Source: Ignavibacteria bacterium
Lineage (GTDB): Bacteria > Bacteroidota > Ignavibacteria > Ignavibacteriales > SURF-24
Assembly: GCA_025612245.1 (NCBI GenBank)
Contig: JAAXKQ010000011.1
Coordinates: 1-64,000, forward strand
Length of the DNA stretch: 64,000 bases
Reading direction: 5' to 3'
Shown: positions 37,489-47,206 of the stretch, piece by piece
Position numbering within the stretch: position 1 is the first letter of the stretch
Layout: every line of letters starts with the position of its first letter
Position numbers and translations under genes: made by a program
The notes under the pieces: generated by a model
Databases searched by the model: none
Told to the model about the DNA's origin: nothing
What the model saw: the letters and a program-made list of their open reading frames with translations, nothing else

Positions 37489-40314
37489 ATGAGAGAAAAC
37501 CTTAGGTATAAGTTGAGATACTTTATACCATTATTAATTGTTCTTTTAGTGTCTCAGTTAAGTGCCGCACAGAAGAAGACCAGCTACGAGGAAGGCAAGC
37601 TTTATAAGCATGTCTTGAAAAACGGGCTGGAAGTTCTTACCATAGAAAGGCACATTGCCCCTTTGATCTACCACCAGCTGACATACAAGGTTGGTTCAAG
37701 AAACGAAAGACTTGGAATTACAGGCGTTTCACACATTGTTGAACACATGATGTTCAAGGGAACAAAAAGATACAAAAAAGGCGAAGTATCAAAGAAGATT
37801 TCCGACAATTCCGGCATCTTTAACGCATTTACTGCAAATGATATGACGAGCTACTTTGAATATCTGCCAAAGAATAAAATCGAACTGGCTATGGATATTG
37901 AGTCAGACAGAATGCAGAACAGCTCTTTTGATCCTGCCGAATTCAAGCCCGAGGTGGAAGTAATTAAGCAGGAAAGGAGAATGAGGACTGAAAGCACTCC
38001 AAAAGGCATTTTTGCCGAAAGCATGAATGCAATTGCTTACGACAGTCACCCGAACCGCGATCCTATAATCGGCTGGCCGAGCGACCTGGACCACATCTCC
38101 AGGGACGACGCCTATAGTTATTATAAGACCTTCTATACACCGAATAACTCGTTCCTCGTGCTCGTTGGTGATTTCAACACCGATAAGATTATGGAACTTG
38201 TAAAGAAATACTATGAAAAAATACCTAAGGGTCCTGCAGTCAGCGACATTTATGCCATTGAACAGCCCCAGAAGGTAAGAAAAACTTTCACACTTTCTCA
38301 CAACGACATTACTGAGTCCTCATTCAGGATGTCCTTCCACGCTCCCTTGTACAGCGATTCTGATGCTGCCGCTCTTAAGGTTGCAGGTATGATTCTTTGC
38401 GAAAAGAGCAGGGATGCAAGGCTTTACAAGAGACTGGTTGAAAAAGCACAGATTGCCTCTATGGCCTCCGGCGGCTTTGGAATGACTAAAGACCCGGGAC
38501 TTTTCTCAATCGGTGTAGGCATGAAACCTGATAGCAGCATGGACCGTGCCGAAGAGATGATCTGGGATGAAATCGCTCTCATGCAGAAAGAGCCCGTTAG
38601 CGACCATGAGCTCCAGAAGGTCAAAAACAGGTACAGATTTGGTGAGGTTACTTCCTATACAAAGAATGCCGACATAGGTTCAAGATTAAGCCGTTATGAA
38701 GCATTCTTCGGATATGGACTTATGGATGAGTTTTCAAAAAGGGTTCATGACGTAACAAAAGATGACATCATCAGGGTTATGAACAAATACTTCAGCCCTG
38801 AAAAAGTGACAATCGGTTACTCTGTTCCAAAATCAAAGGTCAAAAAGGGCAAGCAGGCCGGCGATTCCAAAGAAGGAGCCGCAATTCAAGGTGACGACGA
38901 CAACGCAACAGAGGAAGTAAAAGAGCTTCCGGAAAACGAATTCTATTACAAGTCGCCACTCGCCCTCTATGATATGGTCAGCGGAAACGGTCTTGGTGAA
39001 CTGATAAAGCCCAAAGAAATTATGCCCTCAATTAACGTAATGAAGCTCGATAACGGCGTAAAGCTTTATGCCATAGAGAACCATCTGGTTCCGGCTCTTA
39101 CAATCGTTGGCCGTTTTGAATCGGGCAACATACTCGAGGCAAATGAAGGCAAGCAGCCAGGTATCTGCAACGTGCTTGGCGACGTTATGTCCAGAGGAAC
39201 TGAAACAATGTCATACGACGAACTTTCCGAAAGAATGGCCTTCCTGCCGTTTTCCTTCCAGATAGGCGGAAGCTACAGAGGCTTTACGTTCCAGGGCTAT
39301 TCATTAAATGACAATGCAGATGAAATGATGAAAACCACCTTTGACATCGTAACACGTCCGGCCCTCAGGCAGGAAGACCTTACAAAGGTGAAACCAAGAT
39401 ATGAAATCTCTGCCCGCAATCAGATGAAGCAGACCAGCATGCAGGCATTTTATTACATGTACAACAAGCTCTATGAAGACCATCCTTACGCTAAGGTAAG
39501 GCCAACAGAAGAGTCGGTAAAGAGCATTACTCTTGACGACATCAAAAAACTGCACTCAAAGTATTTCCGCCCCGAGAACATGACCATACTTATGGTTGGG
39601 GATATGAAGCCTGAAGAAATGAAGGCTATGGTTAACAAGTATTTCGGTCAGTGGAAGAATCCTACTCCTGCTCCCGAAACTGTAAAGATTCCTGCATCCA
39701 AGGATCTTAAAGGTAAAGAAATAAAAGTTTTCACCGACAAGGATTACACAGAATGCACCATTAACCTCGGGTTCAACACATTCAACAACGTTAACCCCGA
39801 TGAGAAAGAAACCATATCTGTCCTTAATTACATTCTTGCCGCAAGTGCCCTTACTTCAAGAATGGGTATCGAGCTCCGCGACAAGCAGGGACTCATATAT
39901 GGACTTAAGAGTGAATTCTGGGCTCCTACGGACAACATCGGTTACTGGAAATTCAACACAAAGACCGGTCCAAAGAATGTTGAGAAGGTAATAACCGGCA
40001 TATTCAAGGAAATCAGAAAGCTGCTTGACGGCGGAATTACGGACGAAGAACTCACTGCTGCCAAAAACCGCCAGCTTGGAATGCTGCCTTTTCAGGTTGA
40101 GACACCGGATGACGTTGCCGGCGTTGCATGGGATATGATACTGGATAAGAGACCTCTGGATAGTTTCGACAAGAAAGGCCAGAGAATCCTTGCAATTACA
40201 AAAGAGGATGTGATGCGTGTGGCTAAGAAATATTTCACGCTCGATAAATTCATTCTTGTTGTCGATGGCCCGATTGAAGAACATTCACTTGACCATCTGG
40301 TTGACAAGTTATAA
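37489..40314 (+). CDS. M16-family peptidase, two-lobed single chain
   Basis: HIVEHMMFKGT (HxxEH) in the N-lobe; a second M16-like lobe lacks HxxEH. Confidence 0.93.
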   Translation: MRENLRYKLRYFIPLLIVLLVSQLSAAQKKTSYEEGKLYKHVLKNGLEVLTIERHIAPLIYHQLTYKVGSRNERLGITGVSHIVEHMMFKGTKRYKKGEVSKKISDNSGIFNAFTANDMTSYFEYLPKNKIELAMDIESDRMQNSSFDPAEFKPEVEVIKQERRMRTESTPKGIFAESMNAIAYDSHPNRDPIIGWPSDLDHISRDDAYSYYKTFYTPNNSFLVLVGDFNTDKIMELVKKYYEKIPKGPAVSDIYAIEQPQKVRKTFTLSHNDITESSFRMSFHAPLYSDSDAAALKVAGMILCEKSRDARLYKRLVEKAQIASMASGGFGMTKDPGLFSIGVGMKPDSSMDRAEEMIWDEIALMQKEPVSDHELQKVKNRYRFGEVTSYTKNADIGSRLSRYEAFFGYGLMDEFSKRVHDVTKDDIIRVMNKYFSPEKVTIGYSVPKSKVKKGKQAGDSKEGAAIQGDDDNATEEVKELPENEFYYKSPLALYDMVSGNGLGELIKPKEIMPSINVMKLDNGVKLYAIENHLVPALTIVGRFESGNILEANEGKQPGICNVLGDVMSRGTETMSYDELSERMAFLPFSFQIGGSYRGFTFQGYSLNDNADEMMKTTFDIVTRPALRQEDLTKVKPRYEISARNQMKQTSMQAFYYMYNKLYEDHPYAKVRPTEESVKSITLDDIKKLHSKYFRPENMTILMVGDMKPEEMKAMVNKYFGQWKNPTPAPETVKIPASKDLKGKEIKVFTDKDYTECTINLGFNTFNNVNPDEKETISVLNYILAASALTSRMGIELRDKQGLIYGLKSEFWAPTDNIGYWKFNTKTGPKNVEKVITGIFKEIRKLLDGGITDEELTAAKNRQLGMLPFQVETPDDVAGVAWDMILDKRPLDSFDKKGQRILAITKEDVMRVAKKYFTLDKFILVVDGPIEEHSLDHLVDKL

Positions 40315-40356
40315 GGCTGAAAAAAATTATTGCCTTAATTAGTTAAAATGCCAGAA

Positions 40357-40388
40357 TAATCCCGGGCCACAAAGAAGGCCCGGGATTA
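40357..40388. terminator. Strong hairpin after the M16 peptidase
   Basis: TAATCCCGGGCC-N8-GGCCCGGGATTA; no clear T tract. Confidence 0.5.
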
Positions 40389-40459
40389 CTGTAAAGGCAT
40401 TTCTAAATAGATAAACGTAAAACAAATTGAAAATTTATTTTTTCAGGAGACGGTTTCAG

Positions 40460-42415
40460 ATGAAAAACAAAGTCAGGCTCATTTTCCAATTTATCTTTCT
40501 GGGATTAGTTGGATACGTGGCCATAAGGCCGGCCTTTGATAAGGGGTATGCGGCCGATTTTGAAAAATACTGCCCCTATGGCGGAATTGGCTCTTTTATG
40601 AGCAAATTGAACCAGGGCACAATGGCTTGTACAATGGGCGAGGTGCAGGTTGCTCTCGGTATCGGACTTTTGATTGGCGTGCTGCTTGTTGGAAAACTCT
40701 TCTGCAGCTATGCTTGCCCGATCGGTACCGTCACAGAGTGGCTTGGAAGGCTGGGCGATAAGCTGAAAATACGCCGTGAAATGCCTAAACTACTTGACAG
40801 GCCTTTCCGTGCGCTGAAATATGTGGTGCTCTTCCTTGCGCTTTATTTTACAATGACTTCGAGCGAGCTTTTCTGCAAGGAGTTTGACCCTTATTTCGCA
40901 AGCGCCAACCTTTTTGGCAACGGAGATACGGTCCTTTATCTGGCTGTTCCGGCATTTGTGCTCGCAATTCTCGGCGCCGTATTTTTCAGACTCTTCTGGT
41001 GCAGGTATCTCTGCCCGCTTGGTGCTATTAGCAACGTATTTATGAACGTCATTGGTTCAGGCAGTGTCATTATCCTTTTCATCATTGCTAAATATTTCAT
41101 GCCCGGACTGGGTTATGTATGGCTCGTTGGTGGACTGGCAGCTTCTGGTTTAGTTACAGAGCTTGGCTTTATGAAGAGCTTTTTGAGCCCGCTTCCTAAG
41201 ATTACAAGGGATGCCAGCAAGTGCACTTCATGCGGCCTTTGCGACAGGAAATGCCCGCAGGGTATCATGATTTCAAAGCTTGAGAAGGTTAACCACATCG
41301 ATTGTACTCTCTGCTCGGATTGCGTTAAGACATGCCCTAAGAAGGACACTCTTACAATTAACAACAAAAAGAACCTGAAGCACCTTGCTCCTGTTGCTTT
41401 TGTTGTAATACTTCTCTTAAGTCTTGGAGCAGCAAGCCGTCTTAACTTTACTACAATTTCAGAGCGCTGGGGAAATTTTGCTTCCGTTTCTAACGTCGCA
41501 ACATATGAACAGTCAGGCCTGAAAAATGTAAAGTGCTTCAGCAGCTCAATGGCCTTAAAAGGCAAGCTCGAAACCGTTGAAGGGATCGTTGGACTCGATA
41601 CATGGGCAAGCGCACATGCAGTAAAGATTTACTACGACCCGTCGAAAATTACTGAACAGAAGGTAAAGGCTTCACTCTTTACTCCGACAAAGCAGGAAGT
41701 CCACCTGTTAAAGGATCCTTCGTTGACAAACCTGGCAATGTGGCAGGTTGGCGTTAACCACCTGTTTGACCTTTATGACTTTATTTATCTTACTTCTGCC
41801 TTAAAGCAGGATCCCGCAGTCTACGGTTTTGAGACGCATTACGGCGAACCAATTATGCTTACGGTTTTCTATGACGCTTCAAAGACCAACCCTGCAAAAA
41901 TTAAACAGAAGGTTGAGCTCAAGGAAGTTGAAGTTAAGATGGGTAAGCTGATTCAGAACGTAAAAATAGACTTTGAAGTACAGGATGACGGCAAAGTGCT
42001 AGGCAGCATTGCAGTTCCTGACTACAAAAAGCGCATTTTTAAGTTATATGACAGGACATTTAACGACTATAAGGAATACGACAAGTCGCAGCTGGAAGCA
42101 TTCGTCTTCCCGATGCCTGAGTCTACAAACCCTGCCTTAAGACAGAGGTTCAGTTCCCTGACAAGCCACCTTTCGGCTGACCAAGGAGTTGTTCGTTTCT
42201 CAACCCGGTACCTGGATGTACCGAGCGCTATTATTTATTTTGATCCTTCAAAGACTAACGTTGAAAAAATCAAAAAGGCTCTTGGAAAACCTGTGCTGAC
42301 TATTTTTACTAGCGACACAGAAACAAAGGATATTCCTAATCCTTTCCACATTAAACCTGATGGAAAGACGCTTAAGGCTTCAGAGCTTTCTATTGACGAG
42401 GATGAAAAAATCTGA
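40460..42415 (+). CDS. NapH/CcoG-like membrane polyferredoxin with C-terminal HMA-like repeats
   Basis: Multi-TM with CSYACPIGTVTEW and CRYLCPLGAIS; ferredoxin sites CTSCGLCDRKCPQG and CTLCSDCVKTCPKK; three C-terminal 'FDPSKTN..KIK' segments. The ORF track starts at 40427. Confidence 0.85.
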   Translation: MKNKVRLIFQFIFLGLVGYVAIRPAFDKGYAADFEKYCPYGGIGSFMSKLNQGTMACTMGEVQVALGIGLLIGVLLVGKLFCSYACPIGTVTEWLGRLGDKLKIRREMPKLLDRPFRALKYVVLFLALYFTMTSSELFCKEFDPYFASANLFGNGDTVLYLAVPAFVLAILGAVFFRLFWCRYLCPLGAISNVFMNVIGSGSVIILFIIAKYFMPGLGYVWLVGGLAASGLVTELGFMKSFLSPLPKITRDASKCTSCGLCDRKCPQGIMISKLEKVNHIDCTLCSDCVKTCPKKDTLTINNKKNLKHLAPVAFVVILLLSLGAASRLNFTTISERWGNFASVSNVATYEQSGLKNVKCFSSSMALKGKLETVEGIVGLDTWASAHAVKIYYDPSKITEQKVKASLFTPTKQEVHLLKDPSLTNLAMWQVGVNHLFDLYDFIYLTSALKQDPAVYGFETHYGEPIMLTVFYDASKTNPAKIKQKVELKEVEVKMGKLIQNVKIDFEVQDDGKVLGSIAVPDYKKRIFKLYDRTFNDYKEYDKSQLEAFVFPMPESTNPALRQRFSSLTSHLSADQGVVRFSTRYLDVPSAIIYFDPSKTNVEKIKKALGKPVLTIFTSDTETKDIPNPFHIKPDGKTLKASELSIDEDEKI

Positions 42416-42683
42416 CCTGAAGTGAGAGAAAATAGCTACAGGAAAGGGGATAAAAATCGGTAAAATATTCTTTGGCTTTTGATATGGATCACAATGCCGG
42501 TTGAAAAATGGCAGATAAGTGATAAAAAAGCTTAAACTTTATTGATTTATCACTTCAGTTTTATTAAAATATTTTCAGGAAGTCCAAAAGAAGGAATGAA
42601 AAGGCGAGAACTGAAGAAAAACTGATTAATTTCTCCTAAAAAGATGACTCCCGTCAGCTAAAACACATAAGGGAGTTTTTGAG

Positions 42684-42714
42684 ATGCCGCCCGTAAAAAG
42701 GCGGCATTTTTTTT
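42684..42714 (+). terminator. Rho-independent terminator
   Basis: ATGCCGCC-N8-GGCGGCAT followed by TTTTTTT. Confidence 0.8.
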
Positions 42715-42838
42715 CTTCGTCACTCCAGGCCTCCTCTGAGCAGATACAAAATTGACCCCGCGCTGTTTTGCCGCTTTTTTGTTTTACGATTTCTTTTTAA
42801 TTTACTGGTGTTTTCTAACTCAATATCAGTTTCAAGCA

Positions 42839-44065
42839 ATGATAAGTTTCAGACAGGCAAACGAATTAGTCATTAACGCATTAAAAAAACTCACTCCAGG
42901 AACGGAACTGGTGTCCATATTGGATGCGCAGGGAAGGACAATTGCTGAGGACGTTACCTCGGACGTGGACCTGCCTTCATTCAATAATTCCGCCATGGAT
43001 GGCTTTGCCATCAGGTTCGATCAGTCCATTAGAAGCTGGATAGTAAAAGGGGAAATCCAGGCCGGTAATTTCACCAATTCCGGGAATTACAGCAGTTCCG
43101 GCAGTCTGGACAATCTTTCTGCCGTTTCCATAATGACCGGCAGCAGGCTCCCGGATGGGTTTGATACCGTTATTCCGATTGAAGATGCATTTGTACGTGA
43201 AGACAACCTTATACTTAATACTAATGCCAGACTTGTTAAAGGGATGAACGTCTCAAAGAAAGGGCAGGATGTCTTAAAAGGAGAGACTGTGCTAAGGAAA
43301 GGCACTTTTCTTAAAGCTCCGCAGATTGCAGCACTTGCCGCATGCGGGAAGTCTCAAGTAAGGGTTTTCGAAAGGCTTAAGATAGGAGTGCTCGTAACCG
43401 GAGACGAACTTATCCGAATTGAACAGACTCCTTCTGGCGACAAGATTCGGGCCTCAAATCTTTATTCCATTCTTAGCGCTATAAAAGAAATGGGGATGAT
43501 TGCACTGAACTTCGGAATTGCCAGGGACAACAGGTCTGAAATAAAAGCTGCAATGGCCTTTGCACTTGAAAAATGCGACGTGCTTGTTACAACAGGTGGC
43601 GTCTCGGTAGGTAAGTACGACTTTGTAAAGGATATATCCGGTGAACTGGGTATAGAAACCGTATTCCATAAGATAAACATAAAACCGGGGAAGCCCGTGC
43701 TTTTCGGTGTAAAAAGGGATAATGGGAGGCTTCAACCCGTATTTGGCCTGCCCGGAAACCCTGTCTCTTCACTCGTAACCTTTTACCTCCTGGTCAAAGC
43801 AAACATGCTGAAATGCTTTGGACTTGATGAACTTACTTCAGTTAAGGCAATCCTTAGGGGTGACATAGTGAAAACAGATTCCAAAAGGCATTTCATAAGG
43901 GGATTTCTTGAAAGGGATGAAAATGGGAACGTATCTGCAAGTCCCGTTGGGCTTGAGTCCTCGGGCAATCTTGTGCAGATGAGTGTGTCGAACTGCCTGA
44001 TAGTAATTGAGGAAGAAAGAATTAACCCTTTAAGCGGTGAAGAAGTAGAATGTATAATGATATAA
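42839..44065 (+). CDS. moeA: Molybdopterin molybdotransferase
   Basis: DLPSFNNSAMDGFA, GVLVTGDEL, TTGGVSVGKYDFVKD, GLPGNPVSS. Start placed at ATG 42839 rather than the listed 42752. Confidence 0.95.
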   Translation: MISFRQANELVINALKKLTPGTELVSILDAQGRTIAEDVTSDVDLPSFNNSAMDGFAIRFDQSIRSWIVKGEIQAGNFTNSGNYSSSGSLDNLSAVSIMTGSRLPDGFDTVIPIEDAFVREDNLILNTNARLVKGMNVSKKGQDVLKGETVLRKGTFLKAPQIAALAACGKSQVRVFERLKIGVLVTGDELIRIEQTPSGDKIRASNLYSILSAIKEMGMIALNFGIARDNRSEIKAAMAFALEKCDVLVTTGGVSVGKYDFVKDISGELGIETVFHKINIKPGKPVLFGVKRDNGRLQPVFGLPGNPVSSLVTFYLLVKANMLKCFGLDELTSVKAILRGDIVKTDSKRHFIRGFLERDENGNVSASPVGLESSGNLVQMSVSNCLIVIEEERINPLSGEEVECIMI

Positions 44066-44688
44066 CAGCAGCAATTCTTTCAGGCGGCAAGAGTACCCGA
44101 ATGGGGGAGAATAAGTCCTTCCTGAAGATCGGCGGCAGGACCGTAATTGAGAGGGTAGGTGAGCTTCTGGAGCCCATGTTTGGTAAAATTATACTGATTA
44201 CAAATGAGCCCGGGGAGTACAGTTTCCTTAATGTTGAGGCATTCAGAGACATTTATCCCTTCAAAGGACCCCTTTCAGGAATACATTCAGCCCTCAGGAA
44301 TTCAAAAACGGATAGATGCTTCATCATCTCCTGCGACATTCCGCTGATGAAAAGGGAAATGATAGACTACCTAGTTAACTACAAGACGGATAAAAAAATA
44401 ACCATAGCGCGCGCGGGCGGATTTATTCAGCAGCTTTGCGGAGTCTATCATAAAGGCAGCATTACCGAGGCTGAAAGAATTCTATTGGCTGTAAATCCTG
44501 CAGCAGAAGTAAGAGCACCGGGGCAAAGAGAAAGAAGGTGCAGCGTGCTGGAACTTGTTGACAGGACTGGCGCCGAGATAATAAATGCAGAAGACCTGCC
44601 ATTTTATACCGATGAGATGTATTTCAACATGAATCGTAAAGAAGAGTTTGAATACGTAAAGTCCAGGTTACAGATCCAGGGCGGGTAA
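44050..44688 (+). CDS. mobA: Molybdenum cofactor guanylyltransferase
   Basis: AAILSGGKSTRMGENKSFLKIGG, KGPLSGIHSAL, ISCDIPLM. Confidence 0.93.
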   Translation: MYNDITAAILSGGKSTRMGENKSFLKIGGRTVIERVGELLEPMFGKIILITNEPGEYSFLNVEAFRDIYPFKGPLSGIHSALRNSKTDRCFIISCDIPLMKREMIDYLVNYKTDKKITIARAGGFIQQLCGVYHKGSITEAERILLAVNPAAEVRAPGQRERRCSVLELVDRTGAEIINAEDLPFYTDEMYFNMNRKEEFEYVKSRLQIQGG

Positions 44689-44694
44689 ACCCTT

Positions 44695-45195
44695 TTATTT
44701 AGCCCCGGATTCAGTCTGGTATACTCCGTTTAGCACAAGAATCTCGTCATCAATAAAAATTTCACCCGACCTAATAACCCTGGCAAAAATCCCTTCTTTC
44801 GGCATAATGCAGTCGCCTGCTTTTTCGTAAATTGCACAGCGTGCGTGGCATTCTTTGCCAATCTGAGTAACTTCAATTTCGGCATTACTGCCGATTTTAA
44901 GCCTCGTTCCGATCTTAATTTTGCTCAGGTCCAGGGACCTGGTGGTAAGGTTTTCGGCAAATATGCCGGGCTTAAGCAGGGGAAGTCCCAGTGTTTTCAT
45001 CCTTTCAATGCTTTCAAGTGCAAGAAGGCTTACCTGCCTGTGCCAGTTGCCCGCGTGGGCGTCTCCTTCGATTCCGAAGTTTTCAATGAGCCTGGCCGCA
45101 GGAACGTTTGTCTTGGGAATACCCTTTTTACTGCTGATTGAAATTGCACTTATTTTCCCTTTTAAGGAGTCATTCTCCATACGTGTAGTCTCCAC
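44695..45195 (-). CDS. MOSC-domain protein
   Basis: GIEGDAHAGNWHRQVSLLALESIE, FAENLTTRSLDLS, IGKECHARCAIYEKAGDCIMPKEGIFARVI. Confidence 0.93.
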   Translation of the reverse strand: METTRMENDSLKGKISAISISSKKGIPKTNVPAARLIENFGIEGDAHAGNWHRQVSLLALESIERMKTLGLPLLKPGIFAENLTTRSLDLSKIKIGTRLKIGSNAEIEVTQIGKECHARCAIYEKAGDCIMPKEGIFARVIRSGEIFIDDEILVLNGVYQTESGAK

Positions 45196-45649
45196 TTTTA
45201 CCCCCGCTTTTGTGCAAGAGCTTTATGCCTGAAATAACCATCGACTTGCTTATGGCCTTGCACATGTCGTAAACCGTTAGTGCAGCAACCGAGACTGCAG
45301 TAAGGGCTTCCATTTCAACGCCTGTTTTTGAAACTGTTTTTGCCTCTGCAGTAATTACTACGGATTTACTTTCTTCTTTTAGTTCGAGCCTCAGACTGAT
45401 ATTTGAGATAAATATATTGTGGCAGAGGGGAATGAACTCGTAAGTCTTTTTTGCGGCCTGAATTCCTGCAATTTTGGCAACCGTAAGGACGTCCCCTTTT
45501 TCCACTTCATTGTCCCTGATTTTCCAGAATACTTCCTCTCCAAGTATTACTTCTCCAATAGCCACTGCCACGCGGTCTGTATCGCTTTTTTCCGTAACGT
45601 CAACCATCTTAGCCTTGCCGTTTTCATCAAGGTGCGAGAAACTACTCAT
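45170..45649 (-). CDS. moaC: Cyclic pyranopterin monophosphate synthase
   Basis: AAKKTYEFIPLCHNI, SKTGVEMEALTAVSVAALTVYDMCKAI. Confidence 0.96.
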   Translation of the reverse strand: MSSFSHLDENGKAKMVDVTEKSDTDRVAVAIGEVILGEEVFWKIRDNEVEKGDVLTVAKIAGIQAAKKTYEFIPLCHNIFISNISLRLELKEESKSVVITAEAKTVSKTGVEMEALTAVSVAALTVYDMCKAISKSMVISGIKLLHKSGGKSGDYTYGE

Positions 45650-45650
45650 A

Positions 45651-46655
45651 TTATCCTCCTATATTCTGCATGGAATTCCTGTTTCCCTGAGCGAGGCTGC
45701 CAACATCCGGGTGCTCTTTTTCTTTTAACTTCATGGCTTCTGAAATGAGCCTTATTAGCTCAATGTCATCTGAGCCGTTGCGAAGAGCAGCCTTAAGGTC
45801 AATTTCGCTCTCCTCAGGGTCAAAAAGGCAAAGCTTCATGCTGCCGTTTGCCTTTATTCTAAGTCTGTTGCAATTAGCGCAGAAGTGCTCAGAGATTGGC
45901 CTGATAAAGCCTACTTTTACCTTATAGCCTTTTACTCTGTAAAGGTCTGCTATCTGATGCCTGTCCTCAATTTTTTCAAGAATAAACCTTTTTTCAATAT
46001 GTCTTCTTACCTCTTCAGAGCTCACGAATGCCTCTTTTGTCCAGCCGTTATTCTGGAAGGGCATGAACTCAATAAACCTCAGCGTTATGTCGCGATACCT
46101 GAAGAAATCCACAAAATCTGCCGTCTCCAGATGGTTAATGTCCCTGATTACAACGGTGTTAAGCTTAAGGTTTTCAAATCCGGCCTCCTCAAGGCTGGAG
46201 ATGCATCCAAGCACGTCCTGAAGCTTATCGGATCCTGTAATGTACTTAAAGACCCCGGGGCACAGTGAATCGAGGCTCAGGTTTACCCTGTCCAGACCGC
46301 ATTTCTTCAAGGCTTCAATATTTTCCTTAAGGAGTGTTCCGTTGGTGGTAATGGCAAATTCAAAGCCCGTTTTTTCCTTCAGCGGCGCCAGGGTCCAAAA
46401 GAACTTCATTATATCCTTTCTTGCCATGGCTTCGCCCCCGGTAAAGCGGACTTTCTTTATGCCAAGCCTGGTCGTGAAGACTCTGATGATCCTGAGTAAC
46501 TCGTCAAAGCTCAGAATCTCACTTTTATCCAGTTTATCGCGTGCGTTGATCTGATGAGGGGTGCAATAGATGCATTTCAGGTTGCACTTGTCTGTAAGTG
46601 AAACCCTCAGATAGTCGTGAATTCTGCCGAATCTGTCTTTAAGCACCAGTGTCAT
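45651..46655 (-). CDS. moaA: GTP 3',8-cyclase (radical SAM)
   Basis: RVSLTDKCNLKCIYCTP, KVRFTGGEAMARKDI, C-terminal CANCNRLRIKANGSMKLCLF. Confidence 0.97.
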   Translation of the reverse strand: MTLVLKDRFGRIHDYLRVSLTDKCNLKCIYCTPHQINARDKLDKSEILSFDELLRIIRVFTTRLGIKKVRFTGGEAMARKDIMKFFWTLAPLKEKTGFEFAITTNGTLLKENIEALKKCGLDRVNLSLDSLCPGVFKYITGSDKLQDVLGCISSLEEAGFENLKLNTVVIRDINHLETADFVDFFRYRDITLRFIEFMPFQNNGWTKEAFVSSEEVRRHIEKRFILEKIEDRHQIADLYRVKGYKVKVGFIRPISEHFCANCNRLRIKANGSMKLCLFDPEESEIDLKAALRNGSDDIELIRLISEAMKLKEKEHPDVGSLAQGNRNSMQNIGG

Positions 46656-46681
46656 ATGATTTCCATTAAATCCAGGGATAA

Positions 46682-47206
46682 TTAAAGAACCAGCAAGGCA
46701 ACTATGGCTGCACCAACTACAATTAAGATAGGGTGCAGTTTAAGCCAGTACGTCAAAGCGAAACCAAGTACAATAAAGATAACCCCTTTCCAGTTTGAAA
46801 AACTTGAGAAAAGATAGCGTACCATGATTGCAAGTATCATTCCAATAACGGCAAACTTTATTCCTTCAAAGCCTTTGAATACATATTTGTTCTTCTCAAA
46901 TTGGCTATAGAAATATGCAGCCAAGCTGATAAGGGCAACAGGCATAAACATGTTTCCCAGGTTTGCTGCAACTACCCCCCAGACTCCCGCAACTTTATAT
47001 CCCGTGTAGGTCGCATATTTAACCGATATTGCCCCCGGAACCACCTCTACCATGCCAAGGACTTTCAGGAACTCGCTATGGCTGAGCCAGGAGTGTTTCT
47101 CAACGACTTCAGCTTCAATGAGCGGAACGAGCGAATAAGCTCCTCCAAAGGAAAAACTGCCTACCTTGAAAAAGGAAACAAAAAGCTCAAAGAGGTTATT
47201 TATCAT
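46682..47206 (-). CDS. chrA: Short (single-domain) ChrA-family transporter
   Basis: FFKVGSFSFGGAYSLVPLIEAEVVEKHSWLSHSEFLKVLGMVEVVPGAISVKYATYTGY; about half the length of a two-domain ChrA. Confidence 0.88.
   Translation of the reverse strand: MINNLFELFVSFFKVGSFSFGGAYSLVPLIEAEVVEKHSWLSHSEFLKVLGMVEVVPGAISVKYATYTGYKVAGVWGVVAANLGNMFMPVALISLAAYFYSQFEKNKYVFKGFEGIKFAVIGMILAIMVRYLFSSFSNWKGVIFIVLGFALTYWLKLHPILIVVGAAIVALLVL

Noticed and set aside
37489-40314. Second lobe of the M16 peptidase lacking HxxEH as a possible novelty
   Set aside because: An inactive C-terminal lobe is normal for this family.
42416-42838. Moco riboswitch upstream of moeA
   Set aside because: I could not identify the conserved motif of the known Moco RNA; only a simple inverted repeat and a terminator are visible.
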